Assembly (NCBI GenBank): GCA_009928435.1
Contig: JAABNQ010000033.1
Coordinates: 1-37,728 of the forward strand
Direction: 5' to 3'
Length of the DNA stretch: 37,728 bases
Origin: Bacillus sp. HF117_J1_D
Lineage (GTDB): Bacteria; Bacillota; Bacilli; Bacillales; Bacillaceae_C
A program made the translations under genes and the position numbers. This document shows, one piece after another, positions 17,297 to 26,667 of the stretch. Each line of letters opens with the position of its first letter. The first letter of the stretch is position 1. A model generated the notes under the pieces. That model did not search any database. It was not told where the DNA came from and saw nothing but the letters and a program-made list of their open reading frames with translations.

Positions 17297-18640
17297 TCAT
17301 CCGTTCTTCGAAAGTTCTCTCTCAACTTTTCTAAGTGCCACCGCAAATCTTCTGACTAGTTCATTTATTTCTTCTTTTGTAATAGTAAGTGGCGGTGACA
17401 AGATAACAGCATCTCCGGTTAGCCCACCCGCTCCCGCGTTCGCTGGATAGACAAGCAGACCTTCTTCGAAACTCGCCTGGACAATTCTATTCACGACATC
17501 CAGAGCCCGACCGAATGATTTTTTCGACAGCTTGTCTTTGACAAACTCGACACCTACGAATAAGCCTTTTCCTCGGACATCGCCAATGATCTCACTTGCT
17601 TCAGCGAGTTCGCGAATTTTTTGTTTTAAATAAGCCCCGTTCACCGCCGAATTTTCGACAATGTTATTTTTCTCGATATAATTCAATACAGCCAAGCATG
17701 TGGCGGCAGATTGTGGGTTCGCACTGAAAGTATGGCCGCTCATGACAATCTTGGATCCTTTCAAAATCGGCTCCATCACTTTTTCGCTTATAATTGCTGC
17801 CGCCATTGGTGTATAGCCCGCACTCATTCCTTTTCCTGTAGCTATAATGTCAGGCATCACATTGAAATGCTCCATAGCGAACATTTTTCCGGTTCTTCCC
17901 AATCCCGTCATAACCTCATCCGCAATGAATAGAATGTCATATTGATCACAGACGGCTTTCATTTTCTGGAAGTACCCATCTGAAGGAGTCAATGCCCCTC
18001 CCGCTGCCCCGACTATCGGCTCTGCGATGAATGCAGCAATATGATCCTGTCCTATTCTCAAAATCTCTTTCTCCAATTCTTGAGCATAAAAATCATCGCA
18101 TTCCTCGATCGATCTCTGTTCTGCATCACGGTAATAGTAAGGTGCTGAAATAGAAGGATAGTTTTCAAGCATGGGTTCAAAAAGCTCCCGTCGCTGGATA
18201 TGCCCGGACATTGATAAAGCCCCCATTGTAATTCCGTGATAGCTCATCCACCTGGAGATAATTTTATTTTTTGTTTTCATTCCCTTTTCCTGCCAGTACT
18301 GGATGGCAATTTTCATAGCCGTTTCTGTCGCCTCGGATCCACTGTTCACAAAGAAAGACCAGTTTAGATCTCCGGGGGATATTTCACTGATTTTTTTTGC
18401 CAGCTGCTCTGCTGCCTCAGTTGTAAACTGCGAGCGATAAACGAAGGAAACTTTTTTGGACTGCTCTGCCATCGCATCAACGATTTCTTGTACGCCATGT
18501 CCAATACTGGCCGTTACGGCTCCGGAAGAGCCATCAATATACTGCTTTCCTTTTTCGTCATACAGATAGATCCCTTCACCATGTGTAATAGCGGGATATT
18601 TACCATCCAAAACAGGTTTAATAAGATAGGTTCTTGTCAT
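17297..18640 (-). CDS. yodT: Class III aminotransferase (YodT-like)
   Basis: A 447-residue PLP-dependent class III aminotransferase. The motif AFIAEPIVGAAGGALTP, Asp241 in LFIADEVMTGLGRTGKMF and Lys270 in ATGKGMSAGYTPMAA are the expected cofactor contacts and Schiff-base lysine. I take ATG 18640, following TGAGGTGG by 5 nt, instead of a GTG three codons earlier. Beside CoA-transferase, thiolase, deacylase and AblB genes, the likely reaction is removal of the beta-amino group of (acetyl-)beta-lysine to give a 3-oxo acid (inference). B. subtilis YodT has similar length. It is divergent from a PucR-type regulator and is the first gene of the minus-strand cluster. Confidence 0.88.
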   Translation of the reverse strand: MTRTYLIKPVLDGKYPAITHGEGIYLYDEKGKQYIDGSSGAVTASIGHGVQEIVDAMAEQSKKVSFVYRSQFTTEAAEQLAKKISEISPGDLNWSFFVNSGSEATETAMKIAIQYWQEKGMKTKNKIISRWMSYHGITMGALSMSGHIQRRELFEPMLENYPSISAPYYYRDAEQRSIEECDDFYAQELEKEILRIGQDHIAAFIAEPIVGAAGGALTPSDGYFQKMKAVCDQYDILFIADEVMTGLGRTGKMFAMEHFNVMPDIIATGKGMSAGYTPMAAAIISEKVMEPILKGSKIVMSGHTFSANPQSAATCLAVLNYIEKNNIVENSAVNGAYLKQKIRELAEASEIIGDVRGKGLFVGVEFVKDKLSKKSFGRALDVVNRIVQASFEEGLLVYPANAGAGGLTGDAVILSPPLTITKEEINELVRRFAVALRKVERELSKNG

Positions 18641-18691
18641 GATATCCACCTCAATTTTCGTAAGCGTTTACTCGATAAAGATGTTATGATG

Positions 18692-18781
18692 TGTATAAGA
18701 AAATTATAGCCGACACAAAGAAGCCGTTCTATTCGACCAAAATGCAAAAAACAACGGCATTCATTGTACTTCGTGTATAAA
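18692..18781. promoter_or_regulatory. Divergent control region with two TGTATAAR sites
   Basis: Between yodT and the PucR gene, TGTATAAG (18692-18699) and TGTATAAA (18774-18781) occur in the same orientation. The same octamer forms a palindrome upstream of the ABC importer (22971-22989) and occurs upstream of the AtoE gene (24528-24535). It could be a shared regulator site; no clear sigma-A promoter was seen for either gene. Confidence 0.35.
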
Positions 18782-18787
18782 AGGGGG

Positions 18788-20425
18788 TTGCTTAAAATAG
18801 CTATCAGCATTCATAACGCACTTCAATTACCAGTCATGAAAAAGACAAGATTGGTAGCAGGCCATCAAGGGATCGAAAACAGTATAAAATGGGTGACCAT
18901 TGTCGAAGTTCTGGAAGATATCGGCCGATTGCAGCCTGGGGAATTTTTGATTACGACAGGATTTGGATTAGCGGAAAACGAGGATCAGCTTGAGGTATTC
19001 CATCAGCTACTAAAATCCAAACTGCTGTCGGGAATTGCCATCTATACAAGCTTTTATATGAAGGAAATCCCGGCAAGCTTTATCGAATTAGCCAACGAAA
19101 ATAATCTCCCATTGATTGAAATTCCAACAGACATCAATTTTTCCGAAATCACCAAAGCAATACTGGAACAAATTGTAAACAACCAGATGCATCTGCTTGA
19201 GCAGGCAGAAAACATTCATCGTGAATTGACAAATCTTATATTGAATGACCAAAGCTTAACAGAGGTGACTGAGCGGTTGGCTCAACTGACGAGCTCACAT
19301 ATTGTCATCTTTAATGAGTTTTACGACACCATTTATTCAAGCGATAACGACAATTTGACATGGAACCCAGTCAATGGAGACGACATTGACATCTCGAAAC
19401 ACCTTATAGCTAGCTTAAAAAGAGAATCCAAAGTGAATTTTACGTTTAAAAATCACATTTCCACTGTTTATCCAATCATCGCGAAGCAATCGTGTTATGG
19501 CTGGATTGTCATGACGAAACCGGAGTCCGATTGGCAGGAGCTTGACGATATCGCCATAGAGCAGGCTGCCCCCATCTATGCTATGGAATTTTTGAAAAAA
19601 CAGGCGATCGAAGAAACCCAATTACGGATTCAAAGCAATTTTATCGAGGACATCTTCAATAAAAATTATATAAATGAAAGAATCATCATTGACCACGGCT
19701 TGAAGCTTGGTTATGACCTCACTTTAAATCAATCCGTTTTTCATCTGGCATTTAAACATCCTGAAAAAATTGACGTCAACTTGACTGACAGGCTATACCA
19801 TTTGACCGATCAAATTCTTGGTCAGAAAAAAAAGCAGCATTTGATTCAAACAAAATTAAATTCCATTATCTTTTTGACAAATGTCACAGGGGAAACCAAA
19901 GAAGAGACATATAAACATTCCATTAGTCTCGCAAAGGATTTATTGAAAAATTGGACGTACTATTTCCCAAACGTGGATTTAATTATAGGGATTGGAAAAG
20001 ATTACAAACAGGTGGATGAATTGGGAAAAAGTGCGCAGGAAGCTCATTACGCAGTAAAATTGAGTGATTTAGTCAGCAAAAATGTAAATATTGTACATTA
20101 CGATGATCTGGGAATGTACGACTTGCTGTTAGAAATGGAACGCTCGGGGATTCCTTTAATGTCCATTTATGAGCAACATATGAGCGGATTGCTCAGTAAT
20201 AAAGAAATTGATTTAATCGAAACGCTGGACAGTTATTTCAAAAATAACCAAAGCATCCAAAAAGCTGCGGAAGAATTGTATATTCATCGACATACATTAA
20301 GATATAGACTGAATCAAATTGAAATCCGTACAGGTCTGGATATCAAATCTACAGAAGATCTGTTAAAACTTCAGCTCGGTGTTATGGCATATAAATTAGT
20401 GAACATATTGAAAAAAGAGCCGTGA
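18788..20425 (+). CDS. PucR family transcriptional regulator
   Basis: A regulator of about 545 residues with an N-terminal PucR domain (ISIHNALQLPVMKKTRLVAG, then EVLEDIGRLQPGEFLITTG), a central GAF-like sensory region, and a C-terminal CdaR/PucR helix-turn-helix: YFKNNQSIQKAAEELYIHRH followed by TLRYRLNQIE. PucR proteins usually activate nitrogen-compound catabolism genes. The start is uncertain: TTG 18788 gives the usual family opening but lies right against its GGGGG ribosome site, while TTG 18764 and GTG 18773 have none. Divergence from yodT makes that operon the likely target. A small hairpin terminator overlaps its stop codon. Confidence 0.88.
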   Translation: MLKIAISIHNALQLPVMKKTRLVAGHQGIENSIKWVTIVEVLEDIGRLQPGEFLITTGFGLAENEDQLEVFHQLLKSKLLSGIAIYTSFYMKEIPASFIELANENNLPLIEIPTDINFSEITKAILEQIVNNQMHLLEQAENIHRELTNLILNDQSLTEVTERLAQLTSSHIVIFNEFYDTIYSSDNDNLTWNPVNGDDIDISKHLIASLKRESKVNFTFKNHISTVYPIIAKQSCYGWIVMTKPESDWQELDDIAIEQAAPIYAMEFLKKQAIEETQLRIQSNFIEDIFNKNYINERIIIDHGLKLGYDLTLNQSVFHLAFKHPEKIDVNLTDRLYHLTDQILGQKKKQHLIQTKLNSIIFLTNVTGETKEETYKHSISLAKDLLKNWTYYFPNVDLIIGIGKDYKQVDELGKSAQEAHYAVKLSDLVSKNVNIVHYDDLGMYDLLLEMERSGIPLMSIYEQHMSGLLSNKEIDLIETLDSYFKNNQSIQKAAEELYIHRHTLRYRLNQIEIRTGLDIKSTEDLLKLQLGVMAYKLVNILKKEP

Positions 20426-20435
20426 TGGCTCTTTT
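20413..20435 (+). terminator. Terminator overlapping the PucR gene stop codon
   Basis: AAAAGAGCC (20413-20421) pairs perfectly with GGCTCTTTT (20427-20435) around a 5-nt loop that contains the TGA stop. The T run is short. It may work in both directions between the convergent PucR and solute-binding-protein genes. Confidence 0.6.
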
Positions 20436-20645
20436 CCAGTGGTAAGTTCTCTGCCTCAATTCAAGATTTTATGTTAGCGCAAAGCTCCGTGAAGTTTACT
20501 TGAGAAAAATTCACAAAACATTGATTAAATGAAGCTACCATCCTACAATAAGCAACCGTTGACTCCGACGGGCGCAAGTTGTCACGTCCCCAACCATAAG
20601 TTATGCAAGGGAGATGGCCAGACTATACTTACCAAGCGACCTCTC

Positions 20646-21425
20646 TTACTTTGAAATATCTTCTCCAAAGTATTTCTTGCTGATTTCACTGTATTTTCCA
20701 TTTTCTTTAAGTGTTTTCAAAGCTTTATTCACATCTTCTAGCAGTTTTTCATCTTCTTTCCTGATAGCAATTCCCATTTGGTCCAAGTAAATTGGTTCGC
20801 CGACTTTTTTGATCTTCAAGTTGTTTTCTTTGATAGCGTACATTCCGACGAGTTGGTCAGTAAGGACAGCATCCAAGCGGCCTTTCACCATCAAATCTTG
20901 TAGTGCGGTCACGTCACTGTCGTATGTTTTTACATCGTCTGTATATTCTTTGGCATTCTCCTCGAACGTACTGGAAACAACAACGCCAATTGTTTTGCCT
21001 TTCAAGTCATCCGCACTTTTAATAGAATCATTGTCTTCATTTACGAAAATTTGCGCACCCGATTCATAGTAAGGATCAGTAAAATTGACTTCCTTCAATC
21101 TTTCATCCGTTATGGCCATACTTCCAATGATGGCATCAAACTTGTCCGCCTGCAAAGCAGCGATGATCGTTTGCCATGGATTCTTTACAGGTTGAGGATT
21201 CATTCCTAATTCTTCTGCAATCGCAGTACCAATTTCCACATCAAAACCGACTAATTTATTATTATCAGAATAGTTGAACGGGGGATAGAGGCCGCTTGAT
21301 GCGAAGACAAAGTCCTCTCCTTTTTTCCCTTCCCCTGACGATGTTTCTTTGCCCTTTGATCCACACGCAACTAAAAGAGTCATGAACATTAGCCCCATCA
21401 ACATTACATAAATTGATTTTTTCAA
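20646..21425 (-). CDS. Amino acid ABC transporter, solute-binding lipoprotein
   Basis: A 259-residue family 3 solute-binding protein. The N-terminus is a lipoprotein signal ending in the lipobox LLVAC-GS, so it is anchored outside the membrane. Typical binding-fold pieces are FDVEIGTAIAEELGM, the IIAALQADKFDAIIGSMAIT region, and GKTIGVVVSSTF with RLDAVLTDQL. The start is a TTG after GAGGGGG. It follows the ATPase gene by 20 nt and ends the importer operon. The ligand is probably a polar amino acid; family 3 also carries cystine, glutamine and basic amino acids, so lysine or beta-lysine is possible given the neighbouring cluster but unproven. Confidence 0.92.
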   Translation of the reverse strand: MKKSIYVMLMGLMFMTLLVACGSKGKETSSGEGKKGEDFVFASSGLYPPFNYSDNNKLVGFDVEIGTAIAEELGMNPQPVKNPWQTIIAALQADKFDAIIGSMAITDERLKEVNFTDPYYESGAQIFVNEDNDSIKSADDLKGKTIGVVVSSTFEENAKEYTDDVKTYDSDVTALQDLMVKGRLDAVLTDQLVGMYAIKENNLKIKKVGEPIYLDQMGIAIRKEDEKLLEDVNKALKTLKENGKYSEISKKYFGEDISK

Positions 21426-21445
21426 CTTGATTCCCCCTCATATTT

Positions 21446-22168
21446 TTATAAAACTTTTCCTAAGAATTGTCTGGCTTTCTCGCTTTGTGGGTTTGTAAAA
21501 AATTGCTCAGGAGTGCTTTCTTCGGCGATGACTCCGTTATCCAGAAAGACAATTCGATCGGCCACCTCGCGTGCAAAGCCCATTTCATGCGTCACAACTA
21601 CCATCGTCATGCCTTCCTGAGCAAGTTCCTTCATAACATTCAATACTTCCCCAACCAATTCAGGATCTAATGCAGATGTCGGTTCATCAAATAATAGGAC
21701 CCGTGGATTCATAGCCAATGAGCGAGCAATGGCCACTCTTTGTTTCTGTCCCCCGGATAGCTTTTCTGGATACACATGGGCCTTGTCGCCCAATCCTACT
21801 TTTTTCAACAGCTCCAGCCCTTGCTGAATCGCCTTTTCCCTTTCCATCTTTCGAACAATGATCGGAGCTTCGATGATATTTTCAATCACTGTTTTATGAG
21901 GAAACAGATTGAAATGCTGAAACACCATACCAATGTCCTCTCTTACTTTGTTCAGCTTGATGTTTGTGGGATCTACCTTTGTATCCTCAAACCAGATTTC
22001 TCCTTCGTCTTTTACCTCCAAATAATTCAAACACCGAAGAAGAGTGCTTTTTCCTGACCCGCTCGCCCCAAGAATAACAACAACCTCTTTGTTTTTAATC
22101 TCTAAATCTATCCCTTTTAGCACATGCAAATCCATGAAATATTTATGCAAATTTTTTACTTTTATCAT
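21446..22168 (-). CDS. Polar amino acid ABC transporter, ATP-binding protein
   Basis: A 240-residue ABC ATPase of the polar amino acid (GlnQ/TcyN/ArtM-like) group. Walker A is GASGSGKST at 34-42, followed by signature LSGGQKQR and Walker [15 protein letters not shown], and the H-loop is [10 protein letters not shown] place the start at ATG 22168: it follows a GGGAG site that lies within the end of the permease gene, one nt after that gene's stop. A longer frame adds 11 residues that read through the ribosome site. It energises the importer formed with the neighbouring permease and lipoprotein. Confidence 0.95.
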   Translation of the reverse strand: MIKVKNLHKYFMDLHVLKGIDLEIKNKEVVVILGASGSGKSTLLRCLNYLEVKDEGEIWFEDTKVDPTNIKLNKVREDIGMVFQHFNLFPHKTVIENIIEAPIIVRKMEREKAIQQGLELLKKVGLGDKAHVYPEKLSGGQKQRVAIARSLAMNPRVLLFDEPTSALDPELVGEVLNVMKELAQEGMTMVVVTHEMGFAREVADRIVFLDNGVIAEESTPEQFFTNPQSEKARQFLGKVL

Positions 22169-22169
22169 C

Positions 22170-22826
22170 TTATACTCTCCCTGTGTCCAACCGTTTTTCA
22201 ATTTTGTTTGTAATGAGTGTGAAAATGACGATCAGAACCAAATAATAAATCCCTGCAATTGTATAAAATTCCAACTGTCTGAAGGTGGCAGCGGCTTGGC
22301 TCATAGAAAGGTTGAAAATCTCTGTAATTCCAATGAAAGCGACAAGTGAAGAATCTTTCAAACCGATAATAAACTGATTCCCAAGAGATGGAATGGAGCG
22401 CTTGAATGCCTGTGGAAAAATAATCCTTCTCATCGCCTGCTTCCTCGTCATACCGAGCGATTCTGCTGCTTCCATTTGTCCTTTGTCAATTGATTGTATA
22501 GCTCCTCTGAAAATTTCCGCAATATATGCCCCACTATGAATAGCGAGCGCGATGGCTCCAGCCCAAAATGCAGATAATACAACAACTTGCGTAATTCCGA
22601 AATACAGCCACATGATTTGAACAATCAGCGGCGTTCCGCGAATAACCCCTATATAAAGATTCGCAATCCAGGAAAGGATTTTCTTATTGGACAGTTTCAT
22701 CAATGCAACAAACAACCCAATAATACTCGCTAAGATTAAAGAAACAATCGTGATTTGCAGAGTAACCAAAGCGGCTTGCATAAAACCGCTGAACGTCGAA
22801 ACCACACTATCCATAAATTGACCCAT
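22170..22826 (-). CDS. Polar amino acid ABC transporter, permease
   Basis: A 218-residue permease of the His/Glu/Gln/Arg family with about five membrane helices. The segment [18 protein letters not shown] and the EAA-type loop [23 protein letters not shown], which docks on the ATPase, are clear. A good ribosome site (AAAGGGTG) precedes the ATG. First gene of the operon permease, ATPase, lipoprotein; a 19-bp palindrome lies about 145 bp upstream. Confidence 0.95.
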   Translation of the reverse strand: MGQFMDSVVSTFSGFMQAALVTLQITIVSLILASIIGLFVALMKLSNKKILSWIANLYIGVIRGTPLIVQIMWLYFGITQVVVLSAFWAGAIALAIHSGAYIAEIFRGAIQSIDKGQMEAAESLGMTRKQAMRRIIFPQAFKRSIPSLGNQFIIGLKDSSLVAFIGITEIFNLSMSQAAATFRQLEFYTIAGIYYLVLIVIFTLITNKIEKRLDTGRV

Positions 22827-22970
22827 TAGTACAACACCCTTTGCTTTTTTTAAAAAACTTCAGAAAGCCCTTACACTAGAACCTACTATCCGTACCAAAA
22901 ACACATTTATATAGTAACAATAAGTTGACAGCGATTTCATTATCCAATTTATCATAATGTAGGAAACGTT

Positions 22971-22989
22971 TTTATACATGTTGTATAAA
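22971..22989. promoter_or_regulatory. Palindrome TTTATACA-TGT-TGTATAAA
   Basis: A perfect inverted repeat with 8-bp arms and a 3-nt centre lies upstream of the amino acid ABC operon. It looks like an operator. Single copies of the half-site occur in the yodT/PucR and AtoE upstream regions, so one regulator might control all three units (inference). Confidence 0.45.
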
Positions 22990-23113
22990 AGAGAAGTGAG
23001 ATCGGGGATGGTGCCGAGAATAGAAGAGAAATTTGGAAGAAGTGAAGAGTATTTCATAAATTTGAAGAGTACTTCCACGAAAAAATGGATTCAGCAAAGC
23101 TGAACCCATCCGT

Positions 23114-24436
23114 CTAATACAAGAAGAAAATTAACACGCTCGTGACAATTCCTACTACTGTACTTAATAGAATACAATATCCCATAATATCACGGATGTG
23201 CAGACCAACCACTGATAGTATTGGCAATGCCCAAAATGGTTGTATTAAATTAGTCCATCCATCTCCCCATGCAACAGCCATTGCGGTTTTAGATGGGTCA
23301 ACCCCCAATTCCATTGCTGCAGGTATTTGCAACGGACCTTGCAATGCCCATTGCCCACCACCTGATGGAGCAAAAATGTTAACAAATCCGGCAACCCAAT
23401 AAGTGAATACATTGAATGTTTCGGGTGTGGCTACAGAAATCATCCCGTCGATAATAAGCTGTCCTAAACCTGAACCGGATAATACCGCAATGATCCCAGC
23501 ATAAAAGGGAAATTGTAGAATAACGGGCGAAATAGATTTAGAAGCTTCCATAAAGGACTTTGCATATTGACCCAAAGAACGATGTAAAAATATTCCCAAC
23601 GACAAGAAGAAAAGATTGATAATATCCAAATCTAAGTCCCTTCCGCCCCCAATCGATATAACCGTGTAAACGATGCCAATTGTTCCAATTAACATTCCTA
23701 AAATAGGGGTATATTCTAATTTTAAGGCAGGACTGAGTGAATCTTTTGCGACTGCAGTTTCGGTTTCCGGTTGCTGATCCAATTCCGTAGTATGATAACT
23801 GATAATGTTTTTCTTAGGTGCCATTAAAACAATGAAGATGGACATGATCACAACTAAAGTTAGGAAAATTATAATCGTTGAAGAGTGAAATAATGTTTCT
23901 GAAGTTGGAATCACTCCCATTACTTCTTCTAAAAAGTGCCCTTCTGTAGCAATTGTCAATCCAATCGAACTTGAGATTCCTCCAGGAAACAGCACCGTCG
24001 CGGAATATGCACATGCCACTAAAAGTGGAAAATGCGCATCTTTATTTCTTTTTCCAATTTCCCTAGCAATGATGGCTCCGACAACAACTGCCAAGCCCCA
24101 ATTTATGTAGTAGGCCGCCGCGGAAACTAGGAAAGTAAGCAAATAAGCTTTCCACGGTTTGTTCGCTAGCTTTGCTAAACTCACCAGCCCTCTACTCACA
24201 AAGGGAACTGCTGCCAATGTCATACCCGTCATCAATAACAGAACCATCTGCATTGTAAATGCCAAATATGCCCAGAATCCATCACCCCATGCTGAAAAAA
24301 TAGTACCGGGTTCCGTTGGATTCATTGCTAATGCGATGGCGAACACAAATATTGTCATAAGCACTGCTATGACAAAAGCGTCTGGCAAATAACGCTGGAC
24401 AACTCGCGAAAAACGAGTTGCGATACCTGCTAACAT
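23114..24436 (-). CDS. atoE: Short-chain fatty acid transporter, AtoE family
   Basis: A 440-residue membrane protein matching the AtoE family, which in E. coli takes up short-chain fatty acids with the ato pathway. About ten hydrophobic helices are visible, with family segments TMQMVLLLMTGMTLAAVPFV, YYINWGLAVVVGAIIAREIG and FAPSGGGQWALQGPLQIPAA near the C-terminal third. A GGGGGAGG site precedes the ATG. Together with the CoA-transferase and thiolase genes nearby it could complete an ato-like set for acetoacetate or butyrate use, although it is transcribed separately. The symbol is given by family resemblance. Confidence 0.85.
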   Translation of the reverse strand: MLAGIATRFSRVVQRYLPDAFVIAVLMTIFVFAIALAMNPTEPGTIFSAWGDGFWAYLAFTMQMVLLLMTGMTLAAVPFVSRGLVSLAKLANKPWKAYLLTFLVSAAAYYINWGLAVVVGAIIAREIGKRNKDAHFPLLVACAYSATVLFPGGISSSIGLTIATEGHFLEEVMGVIPTSETLFHSSTIIIFLTLVVIMSIFIVLMAPKKNIISYHTTELDQQPETETAVAKDSLSPALKLEYTPILGMLIGTIGIVYTVISIGGGRDLDLDIINLFFLSLGIFLHRSLGQYAKSFMEASKSISPVILQFPFYAGIIAVLSGSGLGQLIIDGMISVATPETFNVFTYWVAGFVNIFAPSGGGQWALQGPLQIPAAMELGVDPSKTAMAVAWGDGWTNLIQPFWALPILSVVGLHIRDIMGYCILLSTVVGIVTSVLIFFLY

Positions 24437-24655
24437 AGCTTTACCTCCCCCATTTTAAGTTACATTTAATGTTAAGGGAGGATGCAACATTTTAAAATTA
24501 TCAAAAAGTATGAAAGAAAGGAAGATTTTTATACATACAGGATAAGAATCTTAAGAAGAACAACTCTAGAACACAATTGTCCTTCACAAAGTTGATTTGA
24601 ACCATTGTATGGGTCCATTTTCGTCTTTCCCCAATAGTACCTTTTATTAAAACCC

Positions 24656-25525
24656 TCAAGACTCCTTACCAAACTGTTGAATGATAAAATCGATGAAATA
24701 CCTGCTTGCGATTGGCAATGTCTTTTTGTTCTTATAAGCGATGCCGATTGTTCGGACGATAGATGGTGTAATTTTCTTCTTTACAAGGCGGTAACTGACT
24801 TTATTAAGGATGAGCTGCGGCAATATAGAAATTCCTAGGTCATTTTCAACCATAGCCATAATGGTGTAGTCGTCATGCACACAGTATTGAATGTTTGGTT
24901 GTAAATCATTTTCTTTAAAAATTTCCAATGGCTCGCTAAGTTCGCCTTCCTCCAAAAGGATAAAAGGTTCTTTTGACAGATCCTCCAATGTAACTGTTGG
25001 ATGATCGGCTAGCGGGTGATGAACAGGAAGGACTGCCAGCATTTCATCTTCTTTTAAAGGAACAGTTTGCAATCCTCCCGCTGCTTTTGGATTGACAAAA
25101 CCAAAATCCGCACTTCCATCTTTAATGTACTGAACGATGCTTGTATATTCGCCCTGCTGTAATTCAAAATGAACTGACGGATAGATTTGTTTAAAATCCT
25201 TCATTAAGCTCGGAAGCCAATGACAAGAAACGCTGGAAAAAGCCCCGATCCGGATATTTCCGCTTTCCAGTCCTTGCATTTCCTTACTTCTCTCCATTAA
25301 TTCTCTGTATGAATTATAAACGTTGGTCAAATACGGAAGAAATTCTTCTCCATCAGGAGTCAATTTGATCCCTTTACGGGATCTGGAAATCAACACTGTA
25401 GAAAGTTCATTCTCTAAAGTTTTGACCATCTGACTGACAGCCGACTGCGTATATCCTAGATCTTCGGCTGCTTTTGTAAAACTTCCTTTTTCAATGACCT
25501 TCATAAAGACTTCATAACGGTTCAT
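24656..25525 (-). CDS. LysR family transcriptional regulator
   Basis: A 289-residue LysR-type regulator. The N-terminal winged helix-turn-helix is clear (SFTKAAEDLGYTQSAVSQMV then TLENEL), followed by the RSRKGIKLTPDGEEFLPY wing and a periplasmic-binding-like effector domain. AAGGAGT stands before the ATG. Divergent from azlC, with repeated ATTAAT blocks in the 124-bp gap that could be its binding sites. By LysR custom it probably activates azlCD in response to an amino acid. Confidence 0.92.
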   Translation of the reverse strand: MNRYEVFMKVIEKGSFTKAAEDLGYTQSAVSQMVKTLENELSTVLISRSRKGIKLTPDGEEFLPYLTNVYNSYRELMERSKEMQGLESGNIRIGAFSSVSCHWLPSLMKDFKQIYPSVHFELQQGEYTSIVQYIKDGSADFGFVNPKAAGGLQTVPLKEDEMLAVLPVHHPLADHPTVTLEDLSKEPFILLEEGELSEPLEIFKENDLQPNIQYCVHDDYTIMAMVENDLGISILPQLILNKVSYRLVKKKITPSIVRTIGIAYKNKKTLPIASRYFIDFIIQQFGKES

Positions 25526-25649
25526 TACGCTACTCCTTACATCAGAAATACTAATAGATTAATCATATATATTAATTTTATTAATGTAAAATTGTATGGT
25601 AACCTTTTTCAATGATCCCAAAATGGTAGTGTCATTGGAGGAGATATAG
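25526..25649. promoter_or_regulatory. LysR/azlC divergent control region
   Basis: This gap holds four ATTAAT-like hexamers between about 25555 and 25583, two of them forming ATTAAT-N7-ATTAAT. LysR proteins usually bind T-N11-A dyads in such places. The azlC ribosome site GGAGGAG lies at its end. Confidence 0.45.
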
Positions 25650-26363
25650 ATGAAAACAAATTGGAAGGCCTGGAGAAGCGGGATAAAGGATGGCCTCCCT
25701 GTTGGACTTGGTTATTTTGCGGTATCCTTCACTTTTGGAATTATGGCGAAACAATCAGGGCTCAACCCATTTGAAGCAGGTTTTATGTCTGTGACTAACT
25801 TAACGTCAGCCGGTCAATTTGCAGGACTCACATTAATTGCAAGTGTTGCGACTGTACTGGAAATTGTACTGACACAATTAATCATCAACTCCAGATACTT
25901 TCTTATGTCATTTGCCTTATCACAAAAAATTGATCCAAATACACCCTTTTTCCATCGACTCATTATGGCATTTGGAATAACAGACGAAGTATTCGGGGTA
26001 TCGGCGGCTGCTCCAGGGAGGCTAAGCCCTTTTTTTATATATGGAGTAATGAGTGTAGCAATTCCGGGGTGGGTGCTTGGTACCCTGTTAGGTGTCATTT
26101 CTGGAAACATCCTGCCTGAAAGACTGATGAGTGCATTAAGTATTGCCTTGTACGGAATGCTGTTGGCAGTAATTATTCCTCCTGCCAAGGGAAATAAAAT
26201 CTTGACAGTGCTGATTGTGATCTCGATGGTACTAAGCCTTTTATTTGCTGTGTTGCCACTTCTTCACACCATTTCATCTGGAGTGAAAATTATCGTATTA
26301 ACGGTATTGATTGCTGGCATTGCAGCATATCTATTTCCTGTAAAGGAGCATGCTCATGAATAA
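25650..26363 (+). CDS. azlC: AzlC family branched-chain amino acid exporter, large subunit
   Basis: A 237-residue membrane protein of the AzlC/YgaZ family, which with AzlD exports branched-chain amino acids or analogues. The opening GIKDGLPVGLGYFAVSFTFGIMA and the segment SAGQFAGLTLIASVATVLEIVLTQLIINSRYFLMS are diagnostic. A GGAGGAG site precedes the ATG. It overlaps azlD by 8 nt, so the two subunits are co-translated, and it is divergent from a LysR regulator. Confidence 0.92.
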   Translation: MKTNWKAWRSGIKDGLPVGLGYFAVSFTFGIMAKQSGLNPFEAGFMSVTNLTSAGQFAGLTLIASVATVLEIVLTQLIINSRYFLMSFALSQKIDPNTPFFHRLIMAFGITDEVFGVSAAAPGRLSPFFIYGVMSVAIPGWVLGTLLGVISGNILPERLMSALSIALYGMLLAVIIPPAKGNKILTVLIVISMVLSLLFAVLPLLHTISSGVKIIVLTVLIAGIAAYLFPVKEHAHE

Positions 26364-26661
26364 CGTGTATGTATATATATTGGTGATGGCAGCAGTAACC
26401 TATCTCATCAGAGTGCTGCCACTCACCCTTGTCCGAAAAGAAATGACCAATGAATATATCAGATCGTTTTTATTCTATGTCCCATATGTCACATTGGCCG
26501 TCATGATTTTCCCAGCTATATTAGATGCAACGGCTACGCCCTGGTCCGCATTGGCAGGCTTTGCTGTAGCCATTCTCTTTGCCTATCGTGGGGCCAGCTT
26601 GATTTCAGTTTCACTTTTAGCATGTTTGGCTGTTTTCGTGGTAGAGATGGTATTGCTTTAA
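26356..26661 (+). CDS. azlD: AzlD family branched-chain amino acid exporter, small subunit
   Basis: A 101-residue membrane protein with about three to four helices. The family segment AAVTYLIRVLPLTLV is present, followed by FLFYVPYVTLAVMIFPAIL. I choose ATG 26356, eight nt after AAGGAG, over the ATG two codons earlier, which is too close to it. The start lies within azlC. Together they form the small-plus-large-subunit exporter. Confidence 0.92.
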   Translation: MNNVYVYILVMAAVTYLIRVLPLTLVRKEMTNEYIRSFLFYVPYVTLAVMIFPAILDATATPWSALAGFAVAILFAYRGASLISVSLLACLAVFVVEMVLL

Positions 26662-26667
26662 TTTAAG

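Noticed and set aside
20440-20640. Gap between the PucR and solute-binding-protein genes as a riboswitch or gene
   Set aside because: No open frame with ribosome site, no long stem and no recognised aptamer pattern were seen.
22827-23113. A 72-codon minus-strand frame upstream of the ABC permease
   Set aside because: Composition is that of AT-rich control DNA, it has no ribosome site, and it covers the palindrome at 22971-22989.
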